Shown here: positions 51,293 to 59,946 of the stretch, one piece after another
Layout: each line of letters begins with the position of its first letter
How positions within the stretch are numbered: position 1 is the stretch's first letter
NCBI GenBank assembly: GCA_964590395.1
Contig: CAZPVT010000005.1
Coordinates: forward strand, 186,001-250,000
DNA length: 64,000 bases
From: JAOABP01 sp964590395
GTDB lineage: Bacteria > Hydrothermota > Tepidihabitantia > Tepidihabitantales > Tepidihabitantaceae
Direction of reading: 5' to 3'
The notes under the pieces: model-generated
The model's database searches: none
Told to the model about the DNA's origin: nothing
Seen by the model: only the letters and a program-made list of their open reading frames with translations
Translations under genes and position numbers: made by a program

Positions 51293-54200
51293 TTAATTAT
51301 CGGCCGGTGGTTGCTCAAGATTCTTTGCCCGATAATCGGCAAGGCTGACCGAGATTATTTTTGATATTCCGGGTTGCTCAGCGGTAACACCAAAGATAAG
51401 ATCAGCACGTTCCACGGTTGTCCGGTTATGGGTGATGATGATTACCTGGGTGTTTTGTGTCAACCGTTTGAGGTAATCGGCAAACCTGCTGACATTGGCA
51501 TCGTCGAGCGGCGCATCGATCTCGTCGAGGAAACAGAAGGGCGCGGGTTTGACCCGGTAAAAGGCGAAGAGGAGTGAGACCGCTAGGAGTGCTTTCTCAC
51601 CGTCCGAGAGTTGTTCCAGCCTTTTTGGGTTTTTGCCACGGGGTTTGGCGATGATGGTAATTTCCCCTTCGAGCGGATCGCCATCGTTGCTCAACAGCAG
51701 ATCTGCCTCTCCTTCAAGAAACAGTTCTTTAAACACCGCTTGAAAATGTTCGCGTACCTCCTGGTAGGTGGCGAGGAAGTGGTCGCGGGCATACTGGTCA
51801 ATTTCTTTCAGGGACTCAGTTAAGTTCTTTTGCGCCTCCAGAACGTCATCTCGTTGAAACAGCAGTCTTTCTAGGTCTCTTTTTTCCTGTTCGTACTCCT
51901 CAAGCGCCAAAGGATTTACCTGTCCTAATACTTGGAGTCGGTTCCGTACCGCCTGCAACTTTTGGAAGTCGTCGGTTGATGGGGGAGGGACGTTGGCGGC
52001 AGTGTCGAAAACCGCAGGGCTGGCACCCACCGATTTCGCCTCTTCAATCAGCGCGCGGATTTTTGACTCAATTTCTGCTCGGGCTAACCGCTGCTGGAAA
52101 AGGTTTTCTTGGTTCTCCTTATGTAACTGGCGCAATTCCGCCAAGTTTTTTTCCAATGCTGTGCTGGCAGTGACGACATCCTGAAGGTCATAGTGGCCAA
52201 AGATAGTTTCTGCAGATTGCAGTTTTACTCGCAGGTCAGTCAGCGTGGTTTGCCGGTTTTGGATAGCGGCGGTTATTTCCTGCCGGCGTTGTTCCAGCTC
52301 CTCCAGTGCCTGCGCAATTTCTTTGAGCCGGTGTTGCTTGCCAGTGAGCGTAGATTTAATATGTTCTGACTCAGTCTCCAGCCGCTGAACTTTTGTCCGA
52401 TGCTCGGTTAATTCGGCGAGAACGGTTGCTGCCTGTTTCAGCTCCAATTTTACCCGTTGCTCGTAATCCGCAGCGAGATTTTCTATCGTCGTGAGTTCGG
52501 TTTCCACCCGCTTGATTTCATTTGCAATCCTTGACAGTTGTTGCTGTTTTTCCGTCAGTTCGGTTTCTTGGTGGTCAATGATCTCGTTTAACCTTCGGTT
52601 CTCGTTAGCCAACCGTTCTTTTTCTCTTTTTAGTTCTGCCACTAAACTGACCGTGGCAGTAAATTTCCCTTCTTGGGCAAAGTACTGTCGTTCCTGTAAC
52701 TTCAATTCACTCTCCCACTTTTCGATCTCGGTGATGATTTCGTTGCGGTGGTTTTTGATGGTCGTTTCTTGTTCAGGGAGGGTGGCGAGTTGCTGTTCGA
52801 TTTCTTGATGGCGTTGTTTTAGTTCGGTGATTTCTGTTTCCCATTGGAATTTCTCTATATCCCTTCCGGCAATGACTAGGCGGGAGTCGCCGAAGTAGGC
52901 AAGCCCATCTTGGGTTACAAGCCGTGTCTGGGGGTGTTCGTTAACAATTGACATTAAGGCGGCGCGGTCTTTTACTACTTGGAATGAATGTAAAATTTGC
53001 TGAATCAGCACCGGTGTGCTTTTATCAAAAGAGACAAAATCAGCCAAGGAGCCAATTAATCGTTCGTCCCCGATCGGCACTGATTGAGGCGAATGGTCTG
53101 TTTCGGTTGGGGAAGGGAGGAGCAAACCGATAGTTTTCTCCGGCAGAGTGGTAAAGAGTGTTTCCCAACTGATTGTGTTGATGTCCGGTGGGGCGAAAAA
53201 ATCGATGAGTGAATAAAGGACTGCAGCGCATGCCGGTTCCCAGTCGGGGTTGGGTTTAAGCAACTCCCTGATGGTTTTGGTCTTTTTTCTGTCCAAAACG
53301 GCTCGGATTTTAGTTAAGTCATCTGCCGTAGTTCTACCACTTAAACGAGTGATTTCTTGATTTATTTCGGCCCTTACTTCCTGTAGTGCCAGCCGTTTTT
53401 TACCGACTTCGGTTAACTGCTGATCGATTTTGGCTAACAGTTCTTGCCGGTCCGTTATCGTGGTGCGCAACGTTTCTATCGTTTGTTTTACTCGGTTGTT
53501 TTCCTGGGCTAATTTTTTTAAATCAATTTCAGCCTGGTCCAGTTGGTTGGTGATTCGTTTCCGTTCTTCGAGTGTCCGGTGCAGGGTGGCGCGGTTGTTG
53601 GCTAAATCTGCTTCCAGTTTGATGATACTGCTTCTCAGTTGCTGTTCTTTTTCCCAAGCCTGGCGCAGTTCATTTCTTTTGTCTTCAGCCTGTTGCTGGG
53701 TGGTAACCGTTTCTGATTCTTGGTGGCGTGTTGCGTTCTGGACATTTTCTAGTTCTTTTTGTTTTAATCTTACCGTTTCATTAGTTTCTTCTAATTGAGC
53801 GATCGCGTTGGCAAAGAGTTTTTCCAGTTCTGCGATCTCTTTTGTCAGTTGTTGCTTTTCAGCTTGCAATTCGGCTTTTTTCTTCTGTAGAAACTCCAGT
53901 TCCTGTTTTTCCATCAAATCCTTGGTTGTCAGTTCGGTAAGCATTTCCCGGTATTGATTCAATTGCTTGAGCGCGCGCTCACGCTCGCCCTGGACTTCAA
54001 GTATTTGTGAATGAAGTTTGTTCAACTCCGCTTCCAGTTGGCGGATTTGCAGTACCTTTGCTGCTTCATCTGCCTCCTGTTCCCGAATTACTTTTTCCGT
54101 CGCAACCAGCTCCTCCTGCCAGTGGTAATAAGCCGCTTTAAGTTCTACCAGGCGCAACCGGTTCTCTTCCTCTTTGAGGCGTTGATACACGCGTAACCTT

Positions 54201-54814
54201 GCCGTCTGGCGTTGTAAACTCCTTACCACGCGTTCTCGTTCCGCGATGATATCCTCTAATCGGGTCAAATCCGCCCGCGTCAACTCGAGTTTACGTTGAC
54301 AGTCTTCCTTTGCTTCCCGGAATTTTGTCAGAGTCGCAGCCTCTTCAAACAACTGACGGATGTTACCAGCAATTATCTCTCTTATCTGGCGGAGGTCAAA
54401 TATCGAGTAGGTTTTAGTGCCGATGCCGGTAGAGAGAAATAGATCCTGAATATCCCGCAGTCGGCAGGGTTGACGATTGAGATAGTACTCACTTTCTCCG
54501 GAACGAAAAAACCGCCTTCGGATTTCTACTTCAGAGCCAAGTTCTGGCCGGTCTCCGGTGGCAAGGACGAGACGCACTTCGGCAAAATTCACTGGTGGAA
54601 TTTGGGCAGTGCCGGCAAAGATCAGGTCCTCATTTTTGGCACAGCGCAGGACCGAAAAAGACTGTTCGCCCAAAACCCAACGCAAGGCATCAAGGACGTT
54701 AGACTTACCACAACCATTGGGCCCGATGATGCAGTTCATTCCTGGTGCAAAATGGAGTGTGGTCTTTTCCTGAAAGGATTTAAATCCCAAGAGCTGTAAT
54801 TCTTTGATATACAC
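51293..54814 (-). CDS. smc: Chromosome segregation ATPase SMC
   Basis: 1173 residues, standard. N-terminal Walker A GPNGCGKSNVLDALRWVLGE-type segment (GPNGCGKS), long coiled coils (170-500 and 660-990), hinge near 500-640 (LIGSLADFVSF), and the C-terminal ABC signature LSDGEKALLAVSLLFAF with Walker B FCFLDEIDAPLDDANV. Hinge Gly content is low, typical of SMC. Start GTG at 54814; its promoter would leave about five bases of leader. Lies with ftsY and downstream of parAB and an M23 gene. Confidence 0.97.
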   Translation of the reverse strand: MYIKELQLLGFKSFQEKTTLHFAPGMNCIIGPNGCGKSNVLDALRWVLGEQSFSVLRCAKNEDLIFAGTAQIPPVNFAEVRLVLATGDRPELGSEVEIRRRFFRSGESEYYLNRQPCRLRDIQDLFLSTGIGTKTYSIFDLRQIREIIAGNIRQLFEEAATLTKFREAKEDCQRKLELTRADLTRLEDIIAERERVVRSLQRQTARLRVYQRLKEEENRLRLVELKAAYYHWQEELVATEKVIREQEADEAAKVLQIRQLEAELNKLHSQILEVQGERERALKQLNQYREMLTELTTKDLMEKQELEFLQKKKAELQAEKQQLTKEIAELEKLFANAIAQLEETNETVRLKQKELENVQNATRHQESETVTTQQQAEDKRNELRQAWEKEQQLRSSIIKLEADLANNRATLHRTLEERKRITNQLDQAEIDLKKLAQENNRVKQTIETLRTTITDRQELLAKIDQQLTEVGKKRLALQEVRAEINQEITRLSGRTTADDLTKIRAVLDRKKTKTIRELLKPNPDWEPACAAVLYSLIDFFAPPDINTISWETLFTTLPEKTIGLLLPSPTETDHSPQSVPIGDERLIGSLADFVSFDKSTPVLIQQILHSFQVVKDRAALMSIVNEHPQTRLVTQDGLAYFGDSRLVIAGRDIEKFQWETEITELKQRHQEIEQQLATLPEQETTIKNHRNEIITEIEKWESELKLQERQYFAQEGKFTATVSLVAELKREKERLANENRRLNEIIDHQETELTEKQQQLSRIANEIKRVETELTTIENLAADYEQRVKLELKQAATVLAELTEHRTKVQRLETESEHIKSTLTGKQHRLKEIAQALEELEQRRQEITAAIQNRQTTLTDLRVKLQSAETIFGHYDLQDVVTASTALEKNLAELRQLHKENQENLFQQRLARAEIESKIRALIEEAKSVGASPAVFDTAANVPPPSTDDFQKLQAVRNRLQVLGQVNPLALEEYEQEKRDLERLLFQRDDVLEAQKNLTESLKEIDQYARDHFLATYQEVREHFQAVFKELFLEGEADLLLSNDGDPLEGEITIIAKPRGKNPKRLEQLSDGEKALLAVSLLFAFYRVKPAPFCFLDEIDAPLDDANVSRFADYLKRLTQNTQVIIITHNRTTVERADLIFGVTAEQPGISKIISVSLADYRAKNLEQPPADN

Positions 54815-54825
54815 CTATCCTTAAT

Positions 54826-54852
54826 GATATACGCCATTTAAGTAAGAGTCAA
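54826..54852 (-). promoter_or_regulatory. smc promoter (near-leaderless)
   Basis: Minus strand TTGACT (54847-54852), 15-base spacer, TATATC (54826-54831). Predicted start about 54819, five bases before the GTG. An AAGGAT would lie upstream of the start. Confidence 0.45.
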
Positions 54853-54919
54853 CATTTTTTATTGCCGCAACAGTTCGGGGTTATGCAGCCGCGGTGTCTT
54901 TATTGGACTTTTGTGATTA

Positions 54920-55202
54920 CTCCGCTTCTAACTCTTCGGGTTAGCGCCGGTCTTGTTATTACGGTCAGGGCGTTTCACAGTCTTAACCGCATCTTGGGCA
55001 TTACTATAGAAATAACCCAAACCAGTGCCCGATTTAGAACTGTCTGATCAATTGCCGTCCAAACCATAACTGCGACGCCCAACCAAATCCTGATTACCAT
55101 TCCAACAGTGACTCTATTGTCAACCATAATGAGAACCGTCCCGGATACTGTGGAGGGGGAGAGTGCAAAATCCAACAGAAATTAGATTAACACCCGATAT
55201 TT
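54920..55202 (-). repeat. Intergenic repeat, copy B
   Basis: Occupies most of the 54815-55213 gap, on the minus strand, starting 12 bases after the M23 stop. Core at 55135-55159 matches copy A (25382-25406) at 23 of 25 bases. Collinear flanks: AAATATC (55196-55202), GGTTTGGGTTAT..GTAA near 55024 and AAGATG near 54995. Short open frames here (such as 54975-55175) are Val-rich, share the frame of copy A and are not convincing genes. Confidence 0.6.
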
Positions 55203-55213
55203 CAATGAGATAA

Positions 55214-55966
55214 TCAAATTTTTAATATTTCTGCTGGATCAATGGGTTTGCCCATTTTGCGGATCTCAAAATGTAAATGAGGAGCGCTTGCTTGTCCGGT
55301 CATTCCGACTTTGCCGATAATCTGTCCTACTTTTATGGTATCTCCTTGGTTAACATTCCATTGGCTGAGGTGGCCGTAATATGTCTCATAGCCGTCACTG
55401 TGAGCGATGATTAGAAACCGGCCTAAATGGCGATCAGCCCCGCGAGCGGTAACAATACCATCAGCCGCAGCAAATACTGGGCTGTCCTTTGGTGCCGCAA
55501 GGTCAACGGCGATATGCTCCGGGCTGCTGCGTCGAGATACGACATAGTTAACAACTGGTATCAGAACCGGTATTGGATATTTGCCCCAGGGTTGGTTTTT
55601 AATCCAGTCCGGGATCGTGAATGAGTCATGGGAAGCATTTTGCCAGTCAATCGGTCTGGGAGTTAAATCCACGCCCAGAATTCGGGCAAGTTTTTCCCTT
55701 TCTGCTTCGAGATATTCCAGTCGTTCTTTAAGATAAGTGATTTTTTTGAACTCCTTTTCCAGGGTGCGGTTGCGCTGGGTCAGATAGATTAGGCGTGAGA
55801 AGCGGTACGCACCGGAGGCAATGATGCCGAAGGCAGTAAAAACAGCGAGTGCGGATAGACACAGCAGTACGAATAGAAGTCGGGCAATGCCCAGGGAAAT
55901 GGTGAAACGGAGTGAGTTGGGGGTATAGTTGCCGAAAATAAAAACGGTAATTTCTTTTTTCGCCAC
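55214..55966 (-). CDS. Membrane-anchored M23 (LytM) peptidase
   Basis: 250 residues. One N-terminal membrane helix (about 28-52, LLFVLLCLSALAVFTAFGIIA), a coiled coil (65-100, LEKEFKKITYLKERLEYLEAEREKLA) and a LytM domain. Zinc ligands are present: EHIAVD (HxxxD), the GHL region YGHLSQW and HLHFEIRK. Cleaves peptidoglycan peptides. Start GTG at 55966 directly follows the parB stop. parAB-M23 adjacency occurs in groups where bactofilins also join, but none is seen here. Confidence 0.94.
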   Translation of the reverse strand: MAKKEITVFIFGNYTPNSLRFTISLGIARLLFVLLCLSALAVFTAFGIIASGAYRFSRLIYLTQRNRTLEKEFKKITYLKERLEYLEAEREKLARILGVDLTPRPIDWQNASHDSFTIPDWIKNQPWGKYPIPVLIPVVNYVVSRRSSPEHIAVDLAAPKDSPVFAAADGIVTARGADRHLGRFLIIAHSDGYETYYGHLSQWNVNQGDTIKVGQIIGKVGMTGQASAPHLHFEIRKMGKPIDPAEILKI

Positions 55967-56827
55967 TCAGGTTTTTTTTATAAGTTGCAATATACGATCA
56001 AGGTCTGCCAAGTTAAAGAACTCAATGGTCAGTTTACCAGGAGATTTACTGGGCGGAACAATGGTGACCTTGGTGCCTAAAAACTCTTGCAAGGATTGTT
56101 CGAGCGCGATAAGGTGCACATCTTTTTCTGTCGTGGTTGTGGACTTTTTTGATGTTGCCGGTTTTTTTTCGCTACACAATCGTTCCAAAGTTCGAACCGA
56201 CAGTCCTTCGGCAATTACCCGTTCGCATAGTTCTACCTGTTCACGCCGACTGGAGAGAGCCAGCAGGGCGCGAGCGTGGCCAGAGGTGATCTGACCCGCA
56301 GCAAGGGCTTCGCGCACCCGGAATGGCAAGGAGAGTAGTCTCAATGCGTTGGTGATAGTGGAGCGGTCTTTACCTACCTTTTGGGCAATCTCGTCATGAG
56401 TTAAGTTAAATTTTTCGGCAAGAGTTTTATAGGCAAGTGCTTCGTCAATTGGGTTAAGGTCCTGGCGTTGGATGTTCTCAATCAGTGCCATCTCCAGCAT
56501 TTCCCGGTCGTCAACGGAGCGGACAATAGCCGGGATAGTTTCCAGACCAGCTGCTTTAGCAGCCCGCCAGCGGCGTTCCCCCATTACCAGTTCATAGCCA
56601 TCGTGGCGCCGGCGCACTACTACCGGTTGGAGAACACCTTTTTCTTTTATTGAGGTAACCAGTTCCTGAAAACGGAGGTCATTTTCTGATTCCTTAGTTA
56701 GCCGGGGTTGAAATGGGTTGGGACGAATTTCCGCAACCGGCACCAACCGGGGTTCGGCGGTAAGTATCTCCTGGGTTCTTTCCGGAATAATCGCCCGCAG
56801 TCCTTTGCCTAAAGCCTTACGACTCAT
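55967..56827 (-). CDS. parB: Chromosome partitioning protein ParB
   Basis: 286 residues. Binds parS and loads SMC; CTP-switch clamp. Seen: MSRKALGKGLRAIIP, the CTPase segment EIRPNPFQPR and MGERRWRAAKAAGL, helix-turn-helix LTHDEIAQKVGKDRSTITNALRLL, GHARALLAL, and a C-terminal dimer domain. The open frame extends into parA to 57073; the ATG at 56827 matches the family start and overlaps parA by 11 bases. No parS-like 16-base palindrome was recognised in the window. Confidence 0.96.
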   Translation of the reverse strand: MSRKALGKGLRAIIPERTQEILTAEPRLVPVAEIRPNPFQPRLTKESENDLRFQELVTSIKEKGVLQPVVVRRRHDGYELVMGERRWRAAKAAGLETIPAIVRSVDDREMLEMALIENIQRQDLNPIDEALAYKTLAEKFNLTHDEIAQKVGKDRSTITNALRLLSLPFRVREALAAGQITSGHARALLALSSRREQVELCERVIAEGLSVRTLERLCSEKKPATSKKSTTTTEKDVHLIALEQSLQEFLGTKVTIVPPSKSPGKLTIEFFNLADLDRILQLIKKT

Positions 56828-57605
56828 CTGCTGGTAAACTAACACGATGGCGGTTAATGATTTCCTCAACCATTGCCAGATAAGCCTGGGCGCCTGCTGA
56901 CTGACCGTCATAGGCAAATATCGGTTTGCCAAAACTGGGTGCTTCTGCGAGACGGACACTGCGGGGGATGATGGTATTAAACACCTGCTCCTTGAAGAAT
57001 TCCCGGACTTCCTTTTCAACCTGTTGACAGAGATTGAATCGACTGGTGAACATCGTGAGTAGTACCCCCTCAATTTCTAAATGCGGGTTAAGACTGCTGC
57101 GAATCAGGTTAATGGTTTCTAAGAGTCGGGACATACCTTCTAGGGCGTAATATTCGGCTTGAACCGGTATGATGACACCACGGGTGGCAACCAGGCTGTT
57201 GACGGTAAGGAGTAAAAGTGATGGTGGGCAATCAATGATGATAAAGGAGTAGTTCGGTTCGATGAGGTTGAGTGCGCGGGCAAGGCGGAATTCCCGGTGT
57301 TCGGTATCAACCAGTTCAACTTCAGCACCGGCAAGGTTAAGTGTTGCCGGTAAAAGGTCCATCTTTTCATAGCAGTTGCGGATGATGGCGTCATCTACCC
57401 GCTGGGCTTCTAATAGCGTTTCATATACTGAGACCGAAAGGTTATTGCGGTCGATACCCAAGCCAACTGTAGCGTGTGCTTGGGGGTCCATATCCACCAG
57501 TAGCACCTTGAACTGTCGGAGTGCTAAACCAGCTGCAAGGTTGATCGCGGTGGTGGTCTTTCCGACACCACCTTTCTGATTACAGACCGCGATCCGGTGC
57601 GCCAT
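56817..57605 (-). CDS. parA: Chromosome partitioning ATPase ParA (Soj)
   Basis: 262 residues. Deviant Walker A CNQKGGVGKTTTAI (Lys in KGGVGK), switch segments DMDPQAHATVGLG, IIDCPPSLLLLTVNSL, PVQAEYYALEG. The open frame could begin with GTG at 57611, but the promoter predicts transcription starting at 57605-57606, so the ATG at 57605 (MAHRIAVC) is chosen. ParAB control origin segregation, but no oriC or dnaA is visible. Confidence 0.96.
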   Translation of the reverse strand: MAHRIAVCNQKGGVGKTTTAINLAAGLALRQFKVLLVDMDPQAHATVGLGIDRNNLSVSVYETLLEAQRVDDAIIRNCYEKMDLLPATLNLAGAEVELVDTEHREFRLARALNLIEPNYSFIIIDCPPSLLLLTVNSLVATRGVIIPVQAEYYALEGMSRLLETINLIRSSLNPHLEIEGVLLTMFTSRFNLCQQVEKEVREFFKEQVFNTIIPRSVRLAEAPSFGKPIFAYDGQSAGAQAYLAMVEEIINRHRVSLPADES

Positions 57606-57612
57606 ATTCACA

Positions 57613-57640
57613 AATTTAACCTAAGTAATTTATCTGTCAA
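57613..57640 (-). promoter_or_regulatory. parAB promoter (leaderless)
   Basis: Minus strand TTGACA (57635-57640), 16-base spacer, TAAATT (57613-57618). Predicted start about 57606, next to the ATG at 57605; the GTG at 57611 would lie outside the transcript. Confidence 0.65.
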
Positions 57641-57713
57641 ACTGGGCAGAATCAGGTTTTTTGCTTTCAGACCGGGGATAAAAGTTGATATTCTGGATAG
57701 GGAGAGTTGATAG

Positions 57714-58265
57714 TTAGCTGGTCAGTTGTTCATAATAGTCAACCCTGCCGACACCAAAGGGAAAACGGGCAACCCGTTGCCCCATTCCGTCCGGTAAGGT
57801 GCGGATTAAGTACAGGGAGTCGATGACCCCCAGGGTTTTTCCCATACGGTTTGCCTCAGTGAGTGCCGGATCAAGAGCATTTGGGTCGGCAACACGAAAA
57901 AGGATTAGGTGAGATTTGAGTTCTTCTTCGGAGAGGAGCAGAGGTGAGGGTTCCACACCAGTGAGACTGCGGCGCAGAGCGAGAATCGCTTCCTGTCCCC
58001 GGGTGATTTCTCCGATAATCGTCTCTCCTGCCCGCTGCCACTTTTCAACCGTTATTGCCAAGGGGTGAAGGTTTCTTCGGGTGTGACTGATAAAGTCAAT
58101 TACAGACAGGATTTCTCCCAGATCTGCTGGAACCCACGGCAAGACGAGCTGAATATACGGTTCCGGCTGATCGATGTTGGGAGCAAATCTTTCACGCAGT
58201 TGCTGAAATTCTGTGGACAGTTCAAGCTTGGGAAAGAGGACGATAGTGAAATATGAGACTTTCAT
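57714..58265 (-). CDS. 2H phosphoesterase-like (LigT-fold) protein, first His replaced
   Basis: 183 residues. Fold resembles 2'-5' RNA ligase/YjcG-type 2H proteins: YFTIVLFPKLELSTEFQQLRER, EPYIQLVLPW, SVIDFISHTRRNLHPLAITVEKW, SHLILFRVADPN, and GKTLGVIDSLYLIRTLPDG. Of the two family motifs (PHxTLxxP and Hx(T/S)Lxxx), the first reads PYIQLVLP, losing its His, and the second keeps His (SHLILFRV). Catalysis is therefore doubtful. ATG at 58265 lies six bases from the -10 box with no Shine-Dalgarno. Confidence 0.7.
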   Translation of the reverse strand: MKVSYFTIVLFPKLELSTEFQQLRERFAPNIDQPEPYIQLVLPWVPADLGEILSVIDFISHTRRNLHPLAITVEKWQRAGETIIGEITRGQEAILALRRSLTGVEPSPLLLSEEELKSHLILFRVADPNALDPALTEANRMGKTLGVIDSLYLIRTLPDGMGQRVARFPFGVGRVDYYEQLTS

Positions 58266-58270
58266 AATTA

Positions 58271-58298
58271 ATTATACTAAATTGTTAACTATTTGCAA
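58271..58298 (-). promoter_or_regulatory. Promoter of the 2H-like gene (leaderless)
   Basis: Minus strand TTGCAA (58293-58298), 16-base spacer, TATAAT (58271-58276). Only five bases separate the -10 box from the ATG at 58265. Confidence 0.6.
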
Positions 58299-58313
58299 TA
58301 TCTAAAGATAGCT

Positions 58314-59294
58314 TCAGTCAATACGTATCTGGGTTAGCAGGGGTTCATCTAAGGGAGTAGCAGTTATTAGCTGGTCGTCACACCGGACTTTTATTGCTGG
58401 TAGGTCTTTACCATCGGAATAGCGGGCGCAGAGGCGGGCAGCAATTGCAATGTCCTTAGGGGAATGGGATTTGATTAGTATGGTAAGCGGACCAGGAATA
58501 TCAACCGGTTCTAAGATGCTATCCTGTTTTGTGGCAAGGTTGGTGAGAATCCGGTTTTCCATTTCGTTTCTGCCAACCACCACCTTTTTCTCTGAGTGCA
58601 GACGAAAATGCCTGCCTACCCTTAGAATCTTCATATCCCAGATCGTTTCCTCGTTGTGATCAAAAGCTTCTTTAAGCCGGCGGGCAAAGTTTTTATCGGT
58701 TAAGAGACAACCACCAGCCGGACATGGATACTCTTTGATCCCGAACTTTTCTGCAAGGGCAATCTGGGGCTTTCTTGAGCGTCCCTGAATTGCCAGCAAT
58801 TTTCCCCGATCTACCAGTCCCTGAATTTCCGGTACTGTCGGTTCGAGCAGCTTTGCTGATAGGGGACGCAAGACCCTGCCGGTCAGGCCCGACTTCTTTT
58901 CAATCAATTTCAAAGATTGGAAATGCTGGGACATCGGCCTTTCTCCGAGCACCTCACCGGTAATAATAAATTGCGCGCCGATCTCCTCCATATACTTGCG
59001 GGCAAGGCGAAAGGTGTAAATCCGACAGTCAATACAGGGGTTCATAGCACTGCCGTAACCGTGGTTGGGCTTTTTGAGCATCTGAATATAATCCTCGCCC
59101 ACCGGGACGATTTTTAAGTTTATTCCCAGTTGTTCTGCCGCCTTTCGGGCTTCGTGCCGGCAGCCTTTCTTTGTGCAGGTGCAAAATGGGGTGACAAAAT
59201 TGATACCGATAACATCAACGTTCTGCTCCAGGATGATTTTACAGGCGAGTATGGAGTCTAAACCACCGGAAATCAATGCTAATGCTTTGGGCAT
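58314..59294 (-). CDS. PP-loop ATPase, tRNA thiolation-like (ThiI/MnmA-related)
   Basis: 326 residues. PP-loop motif ISGGLDSILACK at residues 9-20 activates a substrate by adenylation. A Cys-rich segment follows (FCTCTKKGCRHEA), then NPCIDCRIYTF, FIITGEVLGERPMSQH, GRSRKPQIALAEKFGI, and YPCPAGGCLL. The pattern fits a widespread family annotated as tRNA 2-thio or 4-thiouridine synthase-like. The Cys pairs could hold an Fe-S cluster as in TtcA/TtuA, but this was not tested. The open frame reaches 59591; ATG at 59294 is chosen from family start and promoter. Confidence 0.83.
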   Translation of the reverse strand: MPKALALISGGLDSILACKIILEQNVDVIGINFVTPFCTCTKKGCRHEARKAAEQLGINLKIVPVGEDYIQMLKKPNHGYGSAMNPCIDCRIYTFRLARKYMEEIGAQFIITGEVLGERPMSQHFQSLKLIEKKSGLTGRVLRPLSAKLLEPTVPEIQGLVDRGKLLAIQGRSRKPQIALAEKFGIKEYPCPAGGCLLTDKNFARRLKEAFDHNEETIWDMKILRVGRHFRLHSEKKVVVGRNEMENRILTNLATKQDSILEPVDIPGPLTILIKSHSPKDIAIAARLCARYSDGKDLPAIKVRCDDQLITATPLDEPLLTQIRID

Positions 59295-59301
59295 ATTATT
59301 A

Positions 59302-59329
59302 AAAATATTACTGGTAATAGCAAAGTCAA
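59302..59329 (-). promoter_or_regulatory. Promoter of the PP-loop gene (leaderless)
   Basis: Minus strand TTGACT (59324-59329), 16-base spacer, TATTTT (59302-59307). Predicted start 59295, one base before the ATG. Confidence 0.55.
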
Positions 59330-59402
59330 AGGCAGTTGTGGTAATTAATGGACCGAAGTTTATGTTCAGAATAACAATGTTGATTTCTGTTAAAGTAGTG
59401 AA

Positions 59403-59429
59403 TTGACATTTTAAATACCGGGGTATAAT
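59403..59429 (+). promoter_or_regulatory. tspO promoter
   Basis: Perfect hexamers TTGACA (59403-59408) and TATAAT (59424-59429), spacer 15. Predicted start about 59436, giving a 22-base leader with GGGAGGTG. Confidence 0.65.
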
Positions 59430-59457
59430 AAGAACAGTTGCAATGGGAGGTGTTTTT

Positions 59458-59931
59458 ATGAAGAATGTTGGAAAACTGATTGTTTCACTGTTCGTGCCAT
59501 TAGCAATTGGTTTTATTGGGTCAATCTTTACCCGGAGTGCAGTGAATAGCTGGTACAATACTATTGATAAGCCGGTTTTTAATCCTCCCAATTGGCTTTT
59601 CGCGCCGGTCTGGACCGCTCTTTTTATTCTGATGGGCAGCGCCTTTTATCTGGTATGGGAAAAGGGTTACACTCCCCAAAGAGTTTCGTCCTATCTGGTC
59701 TATTCCGGACAACTGGTACTGAACCTTTTATGGTCGGTTTTCTTTTTCGGGTTAAAAAATCCGCTACTCGGGCTAATTGATATTATTCTGCTCTGGGGAC
59801 TGATACTGCTGAATATTTTGCTTTTTTACCGAATAAGAGCGGTGGCTGGACTGCTTTTGATACCTTATTTACTTTGGGTGAGTTTTGCGGCAATTTTAAA
59901 TTTGAGCATCGTGATATTAAATTTGACTTAA
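59458..59931 (+). CDS. tspO: TspO/MBR family membrane protein
   Basis: 157 residues, five membrane helices. Binds porphyrins and sterols; stress-linked regulator in Rhodobacter. Seen: PLAIGFIGSIFTRSAVNSWYNTIDKPVFNPPNW (in part) with the WY..L.KP.f.PP motif, PVWTALFILMGSAFYLVW, and LNLLWSVFFFGLKNPL. The upstream ATG at 59443 would add MGGVF, but GGGAGGTG sits eight bases before ATG 59458, which is chosen. Starts a plus-strand run with peroxiredoxin and demi-ferritin, suggesting an oxidative-stress or heme/iron context. Confidence 0.93.
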   Translation: MKNVGKLIVSLFVPLAIGFIGSIFTRSAVNSWYNTIDKPVFNPPNWLFAPVWTALFILMGSAFYLVWEKGYTPQRVSSYLVYSGQLVLNLLWSVFFFGLKNPLLGLIDIILLWGLILLNILLFYRIRAVAGLLLIPYLLWVSFAAILNLSIVILNLT

Positions 59932-59946
59932 AAAAGGAGGTAAAAA

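Noticed and set aside
54975..55175. 66-codon Val-rich open frame on the minus strand
   Set aside because: Part of repeat copy B. The matching frame in copy A is broken by stops, and no start signal is seen.
55967..57073. Longer ParB start giving 368 residues
   Set aside because: The extra 82 residues are the antiframe reading of parA; family N-terminus begins at 56827.
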